From assembly GCF_016735515.1 (NCBI RefSeq), contig NZ_JAERQZ010000001.1:2964746-3028745 (forward strand): DNA of 64,000 nucleotides, given 5' to 3'. The notes below the pieces were generated by a model, which had not been told where the DNA came from, did no database searches, and saw only the letters and a list, made by a program, of their open reading frames with translations. The DNA comes from Piscinibacter sp. HJYY11 (GTDB lineage: Bacteria; Pseudomonadota; Gammaproteobacteria; Burkholderiales; Burkholderiaceae_C). A program made the translations under genes and the position numbers. Positions 35,392 to 44,459 of this stretch are shown in pieces (within the stretch, counting starts at the first letter, position 1; each line of letters starts with the position of its first letter).

Positions 35392-35798
35392 TCCCCGACG
35401 GGTACGCGCGCCACACCCGACGCAGCCCGCTCACCGACCCGTGGGAGCCGCTCTTCGCCCGCGAGGCGGGCGACGCCGTCCAGCTGGCGGTCGAGATCCG
35501 TGAAGCGCATTGCAACGCGCGCGGCTTCGCCCACGGCGGGCTCGTGAGCGCCCTGGCGGACAACGCGATGGGCCTGTCGGCCGTGCGCCTCGCACGCCAG
35601 CAGCCGGGCCAGGCGCAGGCCAGCGCCGTGACGGTGACGCTCGCTCTCGACTTCCTCGACACCGCCCGCATCGGCGACTGGCTGGAGGTGCAACCGAGCG
35701 TGTTGAAGCTCGGCCGCACGCTCGCGTTTGCGGAGTGCCGCGTGGTGTGTGGCGATCGCCTCGTCGCACGCGGCAACGCGAGCTTCAGGATGGTCTGA
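35388..35798 (+). CDS. PaaI-type hotdog thioesterase
   Basis: This 136-residue protein has the hotdog-fold thioesterase core of the PaaI/YbgC-like group: HCNARGFAHGGLVSALADNAMG holds the catalytic-loop HGG motif, followed by VTVTLALDFLDTARIGD. It probably hydrolyses an acyl- or aryl-CoA in the cytoplasm; the substrate is unknown. Start GTG 35388 overlaps the MerR stop. Confidence 0.88.
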   Translation: MIPDGYARHTRRSPLTDPWEPLFAREAGDAVQLAVEIREAHCNARGFAHGGLVSALADNAMGLSAVRLARQQPGQAQASAVTVTLALDFLDTARIGDWLEVQPSVLKLGRTLAFAECRVVCGDRLVARGNASFRMV

Positions 35799-35815
35799 AG
35801 CGTGTCGTGCGCGCC

Positions 35816-36460
35816 TCAGGCGCCGACGAGCGCCGACTGGCGCCGCCAGTGCACGATCTCGGCGATGGTGAGCGTCGGCAGGCCGTGCGCGAGCGCGAAC
35901 CGGTCGACCTCGTCGCCGCGCGCCATGGTGCCATCGGGGTTCATCAGCTCGCACAGCACGGCGGCGGGCTTGAGGCCGGCCATGCGCATCAGGTCCACCG
36001 AGCCTTCGGTGTGGCCGTCGCGCTGCAGCACGCCGCCAGGCCGCGCGCAGAGCGGGAACACATGGCCCGGCCGCACCAGGTCACCGGGCTGGGCATCGTC
36101 GGCAATCGCCGCGCGGATGGTCGTCACCCGATCGGCCGCGCTCACGCCGGTGGCCACGCCGTGGCGCGCCTCGATCGACACGGTGAAGGCCGTGCCGTAG
36201 CGGCTCTCGTTGCAGGGCACCATGGGCTGCAGTGCCAGCCGCGCCAGCGTGTCGGGCGGCAGGCACAGGCAGACGATGCCGCTGCCCTCGCGGATGAACA
36301 TCGCCATCACCTCGGGCGTGATGTGCTCGGCGGCGACGATGAGGTCGGCCTCGTTCTCGCGCTCGTCGTCGTCGAACAAAAGAATCGGCCGGCCGGCATG
36401 CAACGCGCGCAGCGCGGTTCGCAGGCGATGGGGGAAGGTGTTGAAGGTCGGTTGAGACAT
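35816..36460 (-). CDS. ribB: 3,4-dihydroxy-2-butanone 4-phosphate synthase
   Basis: This 214-residue enzyme turns ribulose 5-phosphate into the four-carbon precursor of riboflavin. It has the motifs [38 protein letters not shown] and GHTEGSVDL. It is the single-domain form with no GTP cyclohydrolase II fused. ATG 36460 follows GAGGAGCGTTTC. An FMN riboswitch lies 97 bases upstream, so expression should fall when FMN is plentiful. It stands apart from other rib genes. Confidence 0.95.
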   Translation of the reverse strand: MSQPTFNTFPHRLRTALRALHAGRPILLFDDDERENEADLIVAAEHITPEVMAMFIREGSGIVCLCLPPDTLARLALQPMVPCNESRYGTAFTVSIEARHGVATGVSAADRVTTIRAAIADDAQPGDLVRPGHVFPLCARPGGVLQRDGHTEGSVDLMRMAGLKPAAVLCELMNPDGTMARGDEVDRFALAHGLPTLTIAEIVHWRRQSALVGA

Positions 36461-36556
36461 GAAACGCTCCTCGTTGAGTGGACGAAAAGACGTTCCAGGG
36501 CGCGCAGACACACGGCGGCCCACAGCGGCGGGCGGTGGGCTGCCATGCATCAGCAC

Positions 36557-36708
36557 ATCTTCTTTCATCCGGACTGTGACCGTCGGCCCTGGCCTCGCAC
36601 CAGGTCTGCTGACCCTCGCCCTGAGAAGAGCGAGACGCTCGCGGGCTCGCAGCCGCTGTTGGAACAGGAGGCTGCCTACCGCCGGTGGGGAATTCCGCCC
36701 CGCCCTGA
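36557..36708 (-). promoter_or_regulatory. FMN riboswitch (RFN element) of ribB
   Basis: Read on the minus strand, the element has the conserved RFN blocks in order: GGCGGAATTCCCCACCGGCGG near its 5' end, GAGCCCGCGAGCG in the middle, GGTCAGCAGA then GGCCAGGGCCGACGGT, and AGTCCGGATGAAAGAAGA at its 3' end. FMN binding to this fold lowers riboflavin gene expression. The 96 bases between it and the ribB ATG contain a GCCCAC/GTGGGC stem and the GAGGAG ribosome site. No T-run terminator is visible, so control is probably at translation. Confidence 0.95.
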
Positions 36709-36886
36709 AGACGTGTGCCGGCACCAACGCCGGCGCGGCCATCTTGCGCCTGCGATGCGGTGGCGGCTGTCGTGTGCGTGACGCATCGCAGGGCATCGAT
36801 TTTTTCGATGCCGCGACCGAAAAACTTTCCATCCACGACGCGGACGGCTCGGCTCACCATGCACGCACCCGACGACAGGAGGCCCC
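36709..36886. other. non-coding gap between the riboswitch and the TRAP gene
   Basis: This stretch should contain the divergent promoters of ribB (minus) and of the TRAP binding-protein gene (plus). I could not identify clear -35/-10 pairs. An AGGAGG site for the TRAP gene lies at its right end. Confidence 0.4.
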
Positions 36887-37861
36887 ATGCAACGCCGACA
36901 CCTGCTGCTCACCGCCGCCGCAGCCCTCGCGCCCGCGGCCGCCCGCGCCACCACGGTGTGGACCATGCCAACCGGCTACAAGGCCGACTCCTTCCAGGGC
37001 CAGAACGTCGCGCGTTTCGCGCGGTCGGTGGAGGCCGCCACCGGCGGCAGCCTGCGCATCCAGGTGCAGCCCGACAACCAGGGCGTGCCCTTGGCGCAGA
37101 TCGCCGCCGCGGTGCGCGCAGGCCGCGTGCAGGCCGGCGAGGTCATCATGACGGGGCTCGCACAGGACATCCCGATCGCCGGCGCCGACGCCGTGCCCTT
37201 CGTGGTGTCGAGCTACGAGGACGCGCAGCGTCTGTGGCAGCACCAGCGCCCGCTGGTCGAGCGCCACTTCGAGGCGCGCGGGCTGAAGCCGCTTTTCGCC
37301 GTGCCGTGGCCGCCGCAGGGCCTCTACACCATCCGCCCGGTGCGCAGCGCCGACGACCTGCGCGGCACCCGCATGCGCACCTACAACGCGACCACCGTGC
37401 GCATTGCACAGCTGCTCGGCGCCGAGCCGGTCGACGTGCCGATGTCGCAGGTCGGCCAGGCGCTCGCCGACGGCCGCATCGACACCATGATCACCTCCGC
37501 CGTGACCGGCGTGGAGAACAAGGTCTGGAGCGCCTTCAAGTTCTTCTACGAGATCAACGCCTGGTTCCCGAAGAACCTGACCTTTGCCAACGCCGCGGCC
37601 TACGCGGCGCTGACCGAAGCGCAGCGCCTGGCCGTGCTGCAGGCGGCCAGCGCCGCCGAGGTCGCCGGCTGGGCCGCCAGCCGCGTGGCCGCCATCGAGT
37701 CGGCGCAGGAGCTGCGCCGCCACGGCCTGCGCACCGAGCCGGCACCGCCGCTGCTGCAGCCGGTCATCCGCCGGCTGGGCGAGCGCTTCTCGCTCGAGTG
37801 GCTGCAAAGCGTGGGGCGCGAGGCCAACGAGGTGTTCGTGCCCTTCTACGCCGCACGCTGA
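36887..37861 (+). CDS. TRAP transporter solute-binding protein (DctP family)
   Basis: This 324-residue periplasmic protein has a signal peptide (1-21, ending AARA) and the DctP fold, with GLYTIRPVRSADDLRGTRMR containing the Arg that usually contacts the carboxylate of the ligand, and NAWFPKNLTFAN. It would capture an organic acid for a TRAP permease. No dctQ or dctM gene adjoins it, so it works with a permease elsewhere or is a sensor partner. ATG 36887 follows AGGAGGCCCC. Confidence 0.9.
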   Translation: MQRRHLLLTAAAALAPAAARATTVWTMPTGYKADSFQGQNVARFARSVEAATGGSLRIQVQPDNQGVPLAQIAAAVRAGRVQAGEVIMTGLAQDIPIAGADAVPFVVSSYEDAQRLWQHQRPLVERHFEARGLKPLFAVPWPPQGLYTIRPVRSADDLRGTRMRTYNATTVRIAQLLGAEPVDVPMSQVGQALADGRIDTMITSAVTGVENKVWSAFKFFYEINAWFPKNLTFANAAAYAALTEAQRLAVLQAASAAEVAGWAASRVAAIESAQELRRHGLRTEPAPPLLQPVIRRLGERFSLEWLQSVGREANEVFVPFYAAR

Positions 37862-37924
37862 AGGCCGGCGATGAACGCGACGCGGCGCAGTCCCCCTGCG
37901 CCAGCGCCGCCGGGGCGCGCTTCC

Positions 37925-37930
37925 TACAAT
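37925..37930 (+). promoter_or_regulatory. candidate -10 box of mnmA (leaderless)
   Basis: TACAAT ends seven bases before the mnmA ATG and no Shine-Dalgarno is present, which would put the transcript start on the ATG. Confidence 0.4.
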
Positions 37931-37937
37931 CGCGCCC

Positions 37938-39065
37938 ATGGCGAAAGTGCGTGTGGTCGTGGGCTTGAGCGGGGGTGTCGACTCCGCGGTGAGCGCCTAC
38001 CTGCTCAAACAGCAGGGCCACGAGGTCATCGGCATCTTCATGAAGAACTGGGAGGACGACGACGACAGCGAGTACTGCTCGTCGCGCCAGGACTTCCTCG
38101 ACGCCGCCTCGGTGGCCGACGTGCTCGGCATCGAGATCGAGCATGTGAACTTCGCCGCCGAGTACAAGGACCGTGTCTTCGCCGAGTTCCTGCGCGAGTA
38201 CCAGGCCGGGCGCACGCCCAACCCCGACGTGCTGTGCAACGCCGAGATCAAGTTCAAGGCCTTCCTCGACCACGCCATGCGCCTGGGCGCCGAGAAGATC
38301 GCCACCGGCCACTACGCCCGCGTGCGCGAGGTGGCCGGGCAGCATCAGCTGCTCAAGGGCCTGGACCCGCTGAAGGACCAGAGCTACTTCCTGCACCGCC
38401 TCACGCAGGCGCAGCTCTCCAAGACCATGTTCCCTGTCGGCGAGCTGCCCAAGACCGAGGTGCGCCGCATCGCTGCCGAGATCGGCCTGCCCGTTGCTTC
38501 GAAGAAAGACTCCACCGGCATCTGCTTCATCGGCGAGCGGCCGTTCCGCGAGTTCCTCAATCGCTACCTGGCCAACAAGCCCGGCCCGATCCTCGACGAC
38601 CGCGGTCGGCAGGTCGGCGAGCACGTGGGCCTTTCCTTCTACACGCTGGGCCAGCGCAAGGGCATCGGCATCGGCGGGCGGAAGGAACGCGGTGCGGCCA
38701 AGGGCGGCAGCGAGCACGAACCCTGGTTCGTGGCGCGCAAGGACATGGCCCGCAACACGCTCTCGGTGGTGCAGGGGCACGACCACCCGTGGCTGCTGTC
38801 CGACGGCCTGGTCGCCGACGACATCAGCTGGGTGGCCGGCCAGGCGCCGTCCGCGGGGCCGGTGGCCGCCAAGACACGCTACCGGCAGAGCGACGCGCCC
38901 TGCGCCATCGCCCCCACGGCCGGTGGCTTCAGTCTGCACTTCGACAGCCCGCAATGGGCCGTGACGCCGGGGCAGTCGGCCGTCATCTACGACGGCGAGG
39001 TCTGCCTGGGCGGTGGCGTGATCGCCGCCGCCGTGAGCGCGCCGGTCGCTGCCACGGCGAAGTAA
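37938..39065 (+). CDS. mnmA: tRNA-specific 2-thiouridylase
   Basis: This 375-residue enzyme makes 2-thiouridine at tRNA position 34. The PP-loop is GLSGGVDS at residues 9-16. The catalytic Cys pair is in [12 protein letters not shown] and [11 protein letters not shown]-terminal beta-barrel completes it. ATG 37938 follows a TACAAT box by seven bases and has no ribosome site. The C-terminus has a short Ala/Val-rich tail beyond the conserved domain. Confidence 0.97.
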   Translation: MAKVRVVVGLSGGVDSAVSAYLLKQQGHEVIGIFMKNWEDDDDSEYCSSRQDFLDAASVADVLGIEIEHVNFAAEYKDRVFAEFLREYQAGRTPNPDVLCNAEIKFKAFLDHAMRLGAEKIATGHYARVREVAGQHQLLKGLDPLKDQSYFLHRLTQAQLSKTMFPVGELPKTEVRRIAAEIGLPVASKKDSTGICFIGERPFREFLNRYLANKPGPILDDRGRQVGEHVGLSFYTLGQRKGIGIGGRKERGAAKGGSEHEPWFVARKDMARNTLSVVQGHDHPWLLSDGLVADDISWVAGQAPSAGPVAAKTRYRQSDAPCAIAPTAGGFSLHFDSPQWAVTPGQSAVIYDGEVCLGGGVIAAAVSAPVAATAK

Positions 39066-39092
39066 GCCAGCGCTCATCAACCACGGGTAACG

Positions 39093-39108
39093 GCCGCCAG
39101 AGCGGCCC
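39093..39108. terminator. weak hairpin after mnmA
   Basis: GGCCGC and GCGGCC form a 6-bp stem with loop CAGA, 27 bases past the mnmA stop. There is no T run, so it is at most a weak terminator. Confidence 0.25.
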
Positions 39109-39217
39109 CGTGAACTGCTGCACGCCCGTTCGCGCCAGGCTTCAAGTCGCCCGGTTGCACGCCGATACACCGAGGAGCCCGACCGACCGGCCGGGCCCTG
39201 CTGTCGACGCGCCCACC

Positions 39218-39826
39218 ATGCCCCGTTTCCCCCTTGCCTCCGTCCTGGCGCTCAGCCTGCTGGTGCCCGCGCTCGCGCAGGCCGCCGCGGTCGGGGTGAC
39301 CGTGACGAATGAAGCCGGCCAGCCCCTCGCCGACGCGGTGGTGATGCTGGAAGCGGCGGGCGCCAAGCCGCCGGTCAAGCCCATGCCCACCGTCGAGGTG
39401 TCGCAGGCCAAACGCCAGTTCAACCCGCGCGTCACCGTGGTCACGGTCGGCACGGCGGTCAGCTTCCCGAACTTCGACACCGTGCGCCACCACGTGTATT
39501 CGTTCTCCCCGATCAAGACCTTCGAGCTGAAGCTCTACGCCGGCGTGCCCGCGAGCCCGATCGTGTTCGACAAGCCCGGCGTCGCCGTGCTCGGCTGCAA
39601 CATCCACGACCGCATGGCCGCGTGGGTGGTGGTGGTCGACACGCCCTACCACGCACGCACCGATGCCCAGGGCCACGCCCGGCTCGAAGGCGTGCCGGCC
39701 GGCCCCTACCGCCTACGCGCCTGGCACGCAGGCGTGGCGCCCGGCAAGGAGCCGGCGCCCATCACCCTCAACGTCGCCGCCGGCGACGCGCAAAGCCGGC
39801 TCACCCTGCCGGCCGCCCCGCTGTGA
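39218..39826 (+). CDS. exported cupredoxin-like copper protein (methylamine-utilisation type annotation)
   Basis: This 202-residue protein has a signal peptide (1-22, ending AQA) and a cupredoxin-like domain. His91 or His92 (VRHHVYSF), Cys127, His130 and Met133 (GCNIHDRM) are arranged like the ligands of a type 1 copper centre. A second carboxypeptidase-regulatory-like strand region follows. Such proteins are often labelled methylamine utilisation protein, but no mau genes are here. Its stop overlaps the GGDEF/EAL gene (GTGA), suggesting it works in the periplasm with that sensor. A longer upstream frame is a shadow of mnmA. Confidence 0.8.
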   Translation: MPRFPLASVLALSLLVPALAQAAAVGVTVTNEAGQPLADAVVMLEAAGAKPPVKPMPTVEVSQAKRQFNPRVTVVTVGTAVSFPNFDTVRHHVYSFSPIKTFELKLYAGVPASPIVFDKPGVAVLGCNIHDRMAAWVVVVDTPYHARTDAQGHARLEGVPAGPYRLRAWHAGVAPGKEPAPITLNVAAGDAQSRLTLPAAPL

Positions 39827-42303
39827 GCACGCCCGCTCTGCCCAGCCCCTCGGCGCCGGCGCGCCCCGGCCCGCTGACCCGCGTGCGGCTGTGGATGCGC
39901 AAGTCGCTCAGCGCGCGCATCGTCTTCGTGTTCCTGGGCCTGCTGCTGGTGGTGCAGGGCCTGAGCTCGCTCGCCATCCGCGCGAGCATCGACCACAACG
40001 CCCGCGCCGTGATCGACACCGACCTGGCCGTCGGCGAACGCCTGCTCCGGCGCCTGCTGCAGCAGAACGCCCACAAGCTCACCGAAGGCGCCACGCTGCT
40101 GACCGCCGACTACGGCTTCCGCTCCGCGGTGACGAGCGGCGACGAGGCCACGATCGGCTCGGTGCTCGCCAACCACGGCGAGCGCATCGGCGCGAGCGTG
40201 GCGGCGCTGCTCGACACCGACTACAGGATCCGCGCCTCGGCCCATGCCGACGCGCTCACGCTGCAGCCGGTGCTGCAGCGCGTCGCGCAGCAACAGGGCC
40301 GCATGCCCGCAGGCGACGTGGTGCTGGTCGACGACCGGCCCTTCCAGTTCGTGCTGGTGCCGCTGCGCGCGCCGGTCACGGTGGGCTGGGTGCTGATGGG
40401 CTTCCCGGTCGACCAGCGCCTGGTCGATGAAATGCTGGACTACTCGTCGCTGCACGTGAACCTGGAAATGCGCAGCACGCCGCAAGCCCCCTGGCGCCTG
40501 CTGCTGTCGACCTTGCCGAAGGAGTCGCGCGACGCCTTCGAGCGCCTGGGCACGCGCATCGACCGCGACGCCTCGGGCACGGTGGCGCTGCCCGGCGGCG
40601 AATACCAGACGCGCGCCGTCATGCTGACCGGCAGCGATGCGCAGGGCCCCGCGGTGTCGGCGCTGCTGATGCTCTCGGTCGACGACGCGGTGGCGCCCTA
40701 CCGCCAGCTGCAGCTCGGCCTGGCGGCGCTCACGCTGCTGGGCGTGGTCGTGTTCGCCCTCGGCAGCGTGCTGACGGCCCGCCGCGTGACCACGCCGCTG
40801 CGCCGCCTGGTGGCCGCGGCCGAGCGGCTCGGCGCCGGCGACTACGCGACGCCCCTCGGCGGGCAACGCCGCCACGACGAGGTGGGCGACCTGGCCCAGG
40901 CCTTCGAGCGCATGCGCGTCAACGTGGCCAGCCAGCAGGAAGAGATCCTCAAGCTCGCCTACTGGGACAGCCTCACCGGCCTGCCCAACCGCGTGCAGTT
41001 CCGCAACGCGGTGATCGAGGCGCTGGCGCTCGGCCAAGCCGACGGCCGCTCCATCGCGGTGGTGATGCTCGACCTCGACCGCTTCAAGCACGTCAACGAC
41101 GTGCTGGGCTACCGCTTCGGCGACCTCATGCTCAAGGGCGTGGCCGAGCGGCTGTCGCAGCAGGCGGTGCGCAACGGCGACCTGGTGGCCCGCCTGGGCG
41201 GCGACGAGTTCGCCGTGCTGCTGGCCGACCTGGAGCCCAGCGACGACCTCGCGCACACCCGCTCGGTGGCGCAGCGCCTGCACGCGGCATTCGGCGACGT
41301 GATGACGCTCGAAGACCACTCGGTCGACATGAGCGCGAGCTTCGGCATGGCGGTGTGGCCCCACCACGCGAGCGACGCCGACGGCCTGCTCAACCGCGCC
41401 GAGGTGGCGATGTACCAGGCCAAGCGCCGCAGCGACGGCCCGATGCTCTACGACCCGGCGCTCGACGCGGCGAGCAGCCAGACGCTCACCCTGCTCGGCG
41501 AGCTGCGCCACGCCGTCGACCACCGCGAGCTGCGCCTGTACCTGCAGCCCAAGCTCGCGCTCGACACCGGCCACGTCGTCGGCGCCGAGGCGCTGATCCG
41601 CTGGCAGCACCCGCAGCGCGGCCTCGTGCCGCCGATGCAGTTCATCCCCTTTGCCGAGCAGACCGGCTTCATCCGCACGCTCACGCTGTGGGTCTTCGAG
41701 GAAGCCGCGCGCATGTGGCGCGTGCTCAACGAGTCGGGCCTGCGCATCGCGATCTCGGTCAACCTCTCCACGCGCGACCTGCTCGACCTGGAGCTGCCGC
41801 AAAAGTTCGAGGCGCTGCTGGTCAAGCACATCGTGCCGGCCGAGGCCTTCTGCCTCGAGATCACCGAGAGCGCGATCATGGACGACCCGCAGCGCGCCAT
41901 GGGCACGCTGGAGCGCCTGTCGAACCTGGGCTTCCGCCTCTCCATCGACGACTTCGGCACCGGCTACTCCTCGCTCGCCTACCTCAAGCGCCTGCCGGTC
42001 GACGAGATCAAGATCGACCGCTCCTTCGTGATGGGCATGGAGAAGGACGCGAACGACGCGCGCATCGTGCGCTCGACCATCGACCTCGCGCACGGCCTCG
42101 GCCTCACGGTCGTCGCTGAAGGCGTGGAAAACGCGCAGGTCTGGCAGCTGCTGCGCGAGCAGTCCTGCGACGAGGCGCAGGGCTTCCACATGAGCCGCCC
42201 GATGCCCAGCGCCGAGTTCGCCTCCTGGTCGCTGGGCTGGACGACCCGCCTGTCGGCGATGAAGCTCTCCAGCCCCAGCAGCAGCAACGTCACGCTGCAC
42301 TGA
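39823..42303 (+). CDS. membrane GGDEF/EAL dual-domain c-di-GMP enzyme
   Basis: This 826-residue protein has two membrane segments (about 32-53 and 297-320) enclosing a periplasmic sensor domain, then a HAMP linker, a GGDEF domain with an intact GGDEF motif (about residue 458) and an EAL domain with intact GAEALIRW (about 588) and DDFGTGYSSL. Both synthesis and breakdown of c-di-GMP are therefore possible; balance would depend on the periplasmic input. Start GTG 39823 overlaps the cupredoxin stop by four bases. The copper protein is a natural candidate for the input partner. Confidence 0.92.
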   Translation: MSTPALPSPSAPARPGPLTRVRLWMRKSLSARIVFVFLGLLLVVQGLSSLAIRASIDHNARAVIDTDLAVGERLLRRLLQQNAHKLTEGATLLTADYGFRSAVTSGDEATIGSVLANHGERIGASVAALLDTDYRIRASAHADALTLQPVLQRVAQQQGRMPAGDVVLVDDRPFQFVLVPLRAPVTVGWVLMGFPVDQRLVDEMLDYSSLHVNLEMRSTPQAPWRLLLSTLPKESRDAFERLGTRIDRDASGTVALPGGEYQTRAVMLTGSDAQGPAVSALLMLSVDDAVAPYRQLQLGLAALTLLGVVVFALGSVLTARRVTTPLRRLVAAAERLGAGDYATPLGGQRRHDEVGDLAQAFERMRVNVASQQEEILKLAYWDSLTGLPNRVQFRNAVIEALALGQADGRSIAVVMLDLDRFKHVNDVLGYRFGDLMLKGVAERLSQQAVRNGDLVARLGGDEFAVLLADLEPSDDLAHTRSVAQRLHAAFGDVMTLEDHSVDMSASFGMAVWPHHASDADGLLNRAEVAMYQAKRRSDGPMLYDPALDAASSQTLTLLGELRHAVDHRELRLYLQPKLALDTGHVVGAEALIRWQHPQRGLVPPMQFIPFAEQTGFIRTLTLWVFEEAARMWRVLNESGLRIAISVNLSTRDLLDLELPQKFEALLVKHIVPAEAFCLEITESAIMDDPQRAMGTLERLSNLGFRLSIDDFGTGYSSLAYLKRLPVDEIKIDRSFVMGMEKDANDARIVRSTIDLAHGLGLTVVAEGVENAQVWQLLREQSCDEAQGFHMSRPMPSAEFASWSLGWTTRLSAMKLSSPSSSNVTLH

Positions 42304-42371
42304 GCGGGCGCGCGGGCAGGGCCCCTCGGTACCATCCGCGGCGCACCACAACACATCCAGAGGAGGACTTC

Positions 42372-42998
42372 ATGATTCGCCAACTGCGCCTGCCGGCGCT
42401 CGCACTCGCCGTGCTGCTGGCCAGCGGCTGCGCCGTCATCCAGCCCGTCGTGCCCGCCGCCGCCGCGCCCGATGCGGCCTCGGCCTACATCGCAGGCGCC
42501 TTCACCCGCGTGAGCAGCGGCGGCTTCGCCTTCATCGCGCGAAACGCCGACACCGGCGAGGAGTACGCCCTGCCGCTGGGCGCCGACACGCCGTTTCCCA
42601 CCGACGTGGAAAACCAGGTCGTGGCCATCAAGGTGCCGCCCGGCCGGTATGCGATCACGCAGTGGATCACCTATGCGACGCTGACCAAGGAACGCATCAC
42701 CAAGTCGAACATCACCAACGCCGTGCTGAGCGAGCCCTTCACCGTGGCCCCCGGCTCGGTGACCTACCTCGGCAACTACAGCGTGACCACCACGCGGGCC
42801 GGCACCTCGATGCACTTCCGCATCAGCCCGAAGGTGGTGACCTCGGCCGATGCGCGCACGGGCTTCCTCAAGGCCTACCCGGGTTTCCAGTCGCAAAGCT
42901 TCGCCTGCAAGCTCTGCGTCGACACGGTGCTGGCGCGCGTGCCCCGGCCGGCGGCCGCGGCGTCGAGCCCGGCCCCTGCGCCTTCCGCGGTGAAGTGA
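42372..42998 (+). CDS. putative lipoprotein of unknown function
   Basis: This 208-residue protein has a lipoprotein signal with lipobox LASGC (Cys20). The mature part starts with a Pro/Ala linker, then strand-rich sequence with FAFIARNADTGEEYALPLG and a conserved-looking KVPPGRYAI turn, and ends in a Pro/Ala/Ser tail. A CxxC pair (CKLC, near residue 180) could bind metal or form a disulfide. I do not recognise a family. AGGAGGACTTC precedes ATG 42372. Confidence 0.72.
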   Translation: MIRQLRLPALALAVLLASGCAVIQPVVPAAAAPDAASAYIAGAFTRVSSGGFAFIARNADTGEEYALPLGADTPFPTDVENQVVAIKVPPGRYAITQWITYATLTKERITKSNITNAVLSEPFTVAPGSVTYLGNYSVTTTRAGTSMHFRISPKVVTSADARTGFLKAYPGFQSQSFACKLCVDTVLARVPRPAAAASSPAPAPSAVK

Positions 42999-43001
42999 AG
43001 C

Positions 43002-44459
43002 TCAGGCCCGCAGCAGCGGGCCGAGCAGGCGCGCGGCCTGGCGCAGTCGCTGGTCGGTGAACCCGGCGTAGCCGAACACCCAGCCCCGCCGCCGCGTCTC
43101 GATGGCATAGAGCGACAAGGGCGCGAGGTAGACGCCGACGTCCGCCGCCGCGCGGCTCAGCGCCGTGTCGTCACGCCCCGTGCCGATCTCGAACGCGAGG
43201 TGCATGCCCTGTGCCGCCGGCACGAGCTGCAGCCGCCCCTCGGTCGCCTTGCGCACCGACTCGACCAGCACCGCCTGCCGCTCCTGGTAGAGCTCGCGCA
43301 TGCGCCGCAGGTGGCGCAGCAGGTGGCCTTCGGTGATGAAGCGCGCCAGCACCTCCTGCGCCGCGCCCGGGCTGTGGCGGTCGGTCAGCGAGCGGGCGCT
43401 CGCGAAGGCATCCACGAGCACGTGCGGCAGCACGATGAAGCCCAGGCGCAAGCCCGGGTGCAGCGTCTTCGAGAAGGTGCCCACGTAGAGCACCCGCTCG
43501 CTGTGCGGCAGGCTGCACAGCGCCGGGATGCGGTGCGCGCCGTACTGGAACTCGCCGTCGTAGTCGTCCTCCACGATCCAGGCCTGCTGCTGGCGCGCCC
43601 ACTCGAGCAGCTCCAGCCGGCGCGGCAGCCCCATGTGCACGCCGAGCGGGAACTGGTGCGTCGGCGTGACCACCGCCATGCGCGCCTTCGGCCAGCGCGC
43701 CGCGCCCTCGGCGATGGCCAGGCCCTGCGCATCCACCTCCACCGGCCGCGCCACGATGCCGTGGCTCACCAGGCAGGCGCGGATGCCCAGGTAGCCCGGG
43801 TCCTCGACCATCACCTCGTCGCCCACGTCGAGCAGCAGCCGGGCCACCAGGTCGATGGCCTGCTGCGAGCCCGAGGTCACCACCACCTGCTGCGGCTCGC
43901 AGTGGATGCCGCGCGACACCAGCAGCCACTGTGCGATCGCCTCGCGCAAGGGCTTGTGGCCGGCTGGAGAACCGTACTGCGCGGTCGCCTGCTGCACGCT
44001 CGGCGGCACCTGGCGCGCGAGGCGCGACCACAGCGCGAAGGGAAAGTCCGGCACCGAGGGCACGCCGATGCGGTAGGGCACCACCGCCGACACCGGCGGG
44101 CGCCAGCGCAGCGCGGTGTCGGCAATCTGGCGGCCGCGGTCCGACAGGCCGCCCTCGGGCAGCAGGGCGGCGCCGCGCTTGCGAGGCGCTGCCGCGGGGG
44201 CGGCGGGGCGCAAGTCGGCCAGGTCGGGGGCGACGTAGCTGCCGTCGCCCACCCGCGCCACCACGTAGCCCTCGGCGCGCAGCCGGTCGAGCGCCCACAG
44301 CACGGTGTTGCGTGACACGCCGAGCGCCTGGGCGTGCTCGCGCGAGGGCGGCAGCCGGCTGCCCGGCGCGAACGTGCCCTGCTCGATCGCCGTGCGCAGC
44401 TGCAGGTAGACCTGCTGGCGCAGAGAGGCGCCGGCCCGGGACCGTGGCGGCTGCTTCAG
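43002..44459 (-). CDS. MocR/PdxR-type regulator (GntR helix-turn-helix fused to aminotransferase fold), probable CTG start
   Basis: The ~485-residue protein has an N-terminal GntR winged helix (SLRQQVYLQLRTAIEQG, then LPPSREHAQALGVSRNTV) and a fold-type I aminotransferase domain with the PLP Lys in VGTFSKTLHPGLRLGF. Such regulators sense PLP or amino compounds. No ATG, GTG or TTG lies in frame before the helix-turn-helix; GTG 44318 would cut through it. CTG 44459 overlaps the stop of the upstream outer-membrane gene as CTGA, like other junctions in the window, so I propose it as the start. A frameshift or sequencing error is the alternative. Confidence 0.78.
   Translation of the reverse strand: MKQPPRSRAGASLRQQVYLQLRTAIEQGTFAPGSRLPPSREHAQALGVSRNTVLWALDRLRAEGYVVARVGDGSYVAPDLADLRPAAPAAAPRKRGAALLPEGGLSDRGRQIADTALRWRPPVSAVVPYRIGVPSVPDFPFALWSRLARQVPPSVQQATAQYGSPAGHKPLREAIAQWLLVSRGIHCEPQQVVVTSGSQQAIDLVARLLLDVGDEVMVEDPGYLGIRACLVSHGIVARPVEVDAQGLAIAEGAARWPKARMAVVTPTHQFPLGVHMGLPRRLELLEWARQQQAWIVEDDYDGEFQYGAHRIPALCSLPHSERVLYVGTFSKTLHPGLRLGFIVLPHVLVDAFASARSLTDRHSPGAAQEVLARFITEGHLLRHLRRMRELYQERQAVLVESVRKATEGRLQLVPAAQGMHLAFEIGTGRDDTALSRAAADVGVYLAPLSLYAIETRRRGWVFGYAGFTDQRLRQAARLLGPLLRA

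Noticed and set aside
39218..39826. Methylamine-utilisation gene
   Set aside because: Only the cupredoxin-like fold is supported; no mau enzyme genes are nearby.
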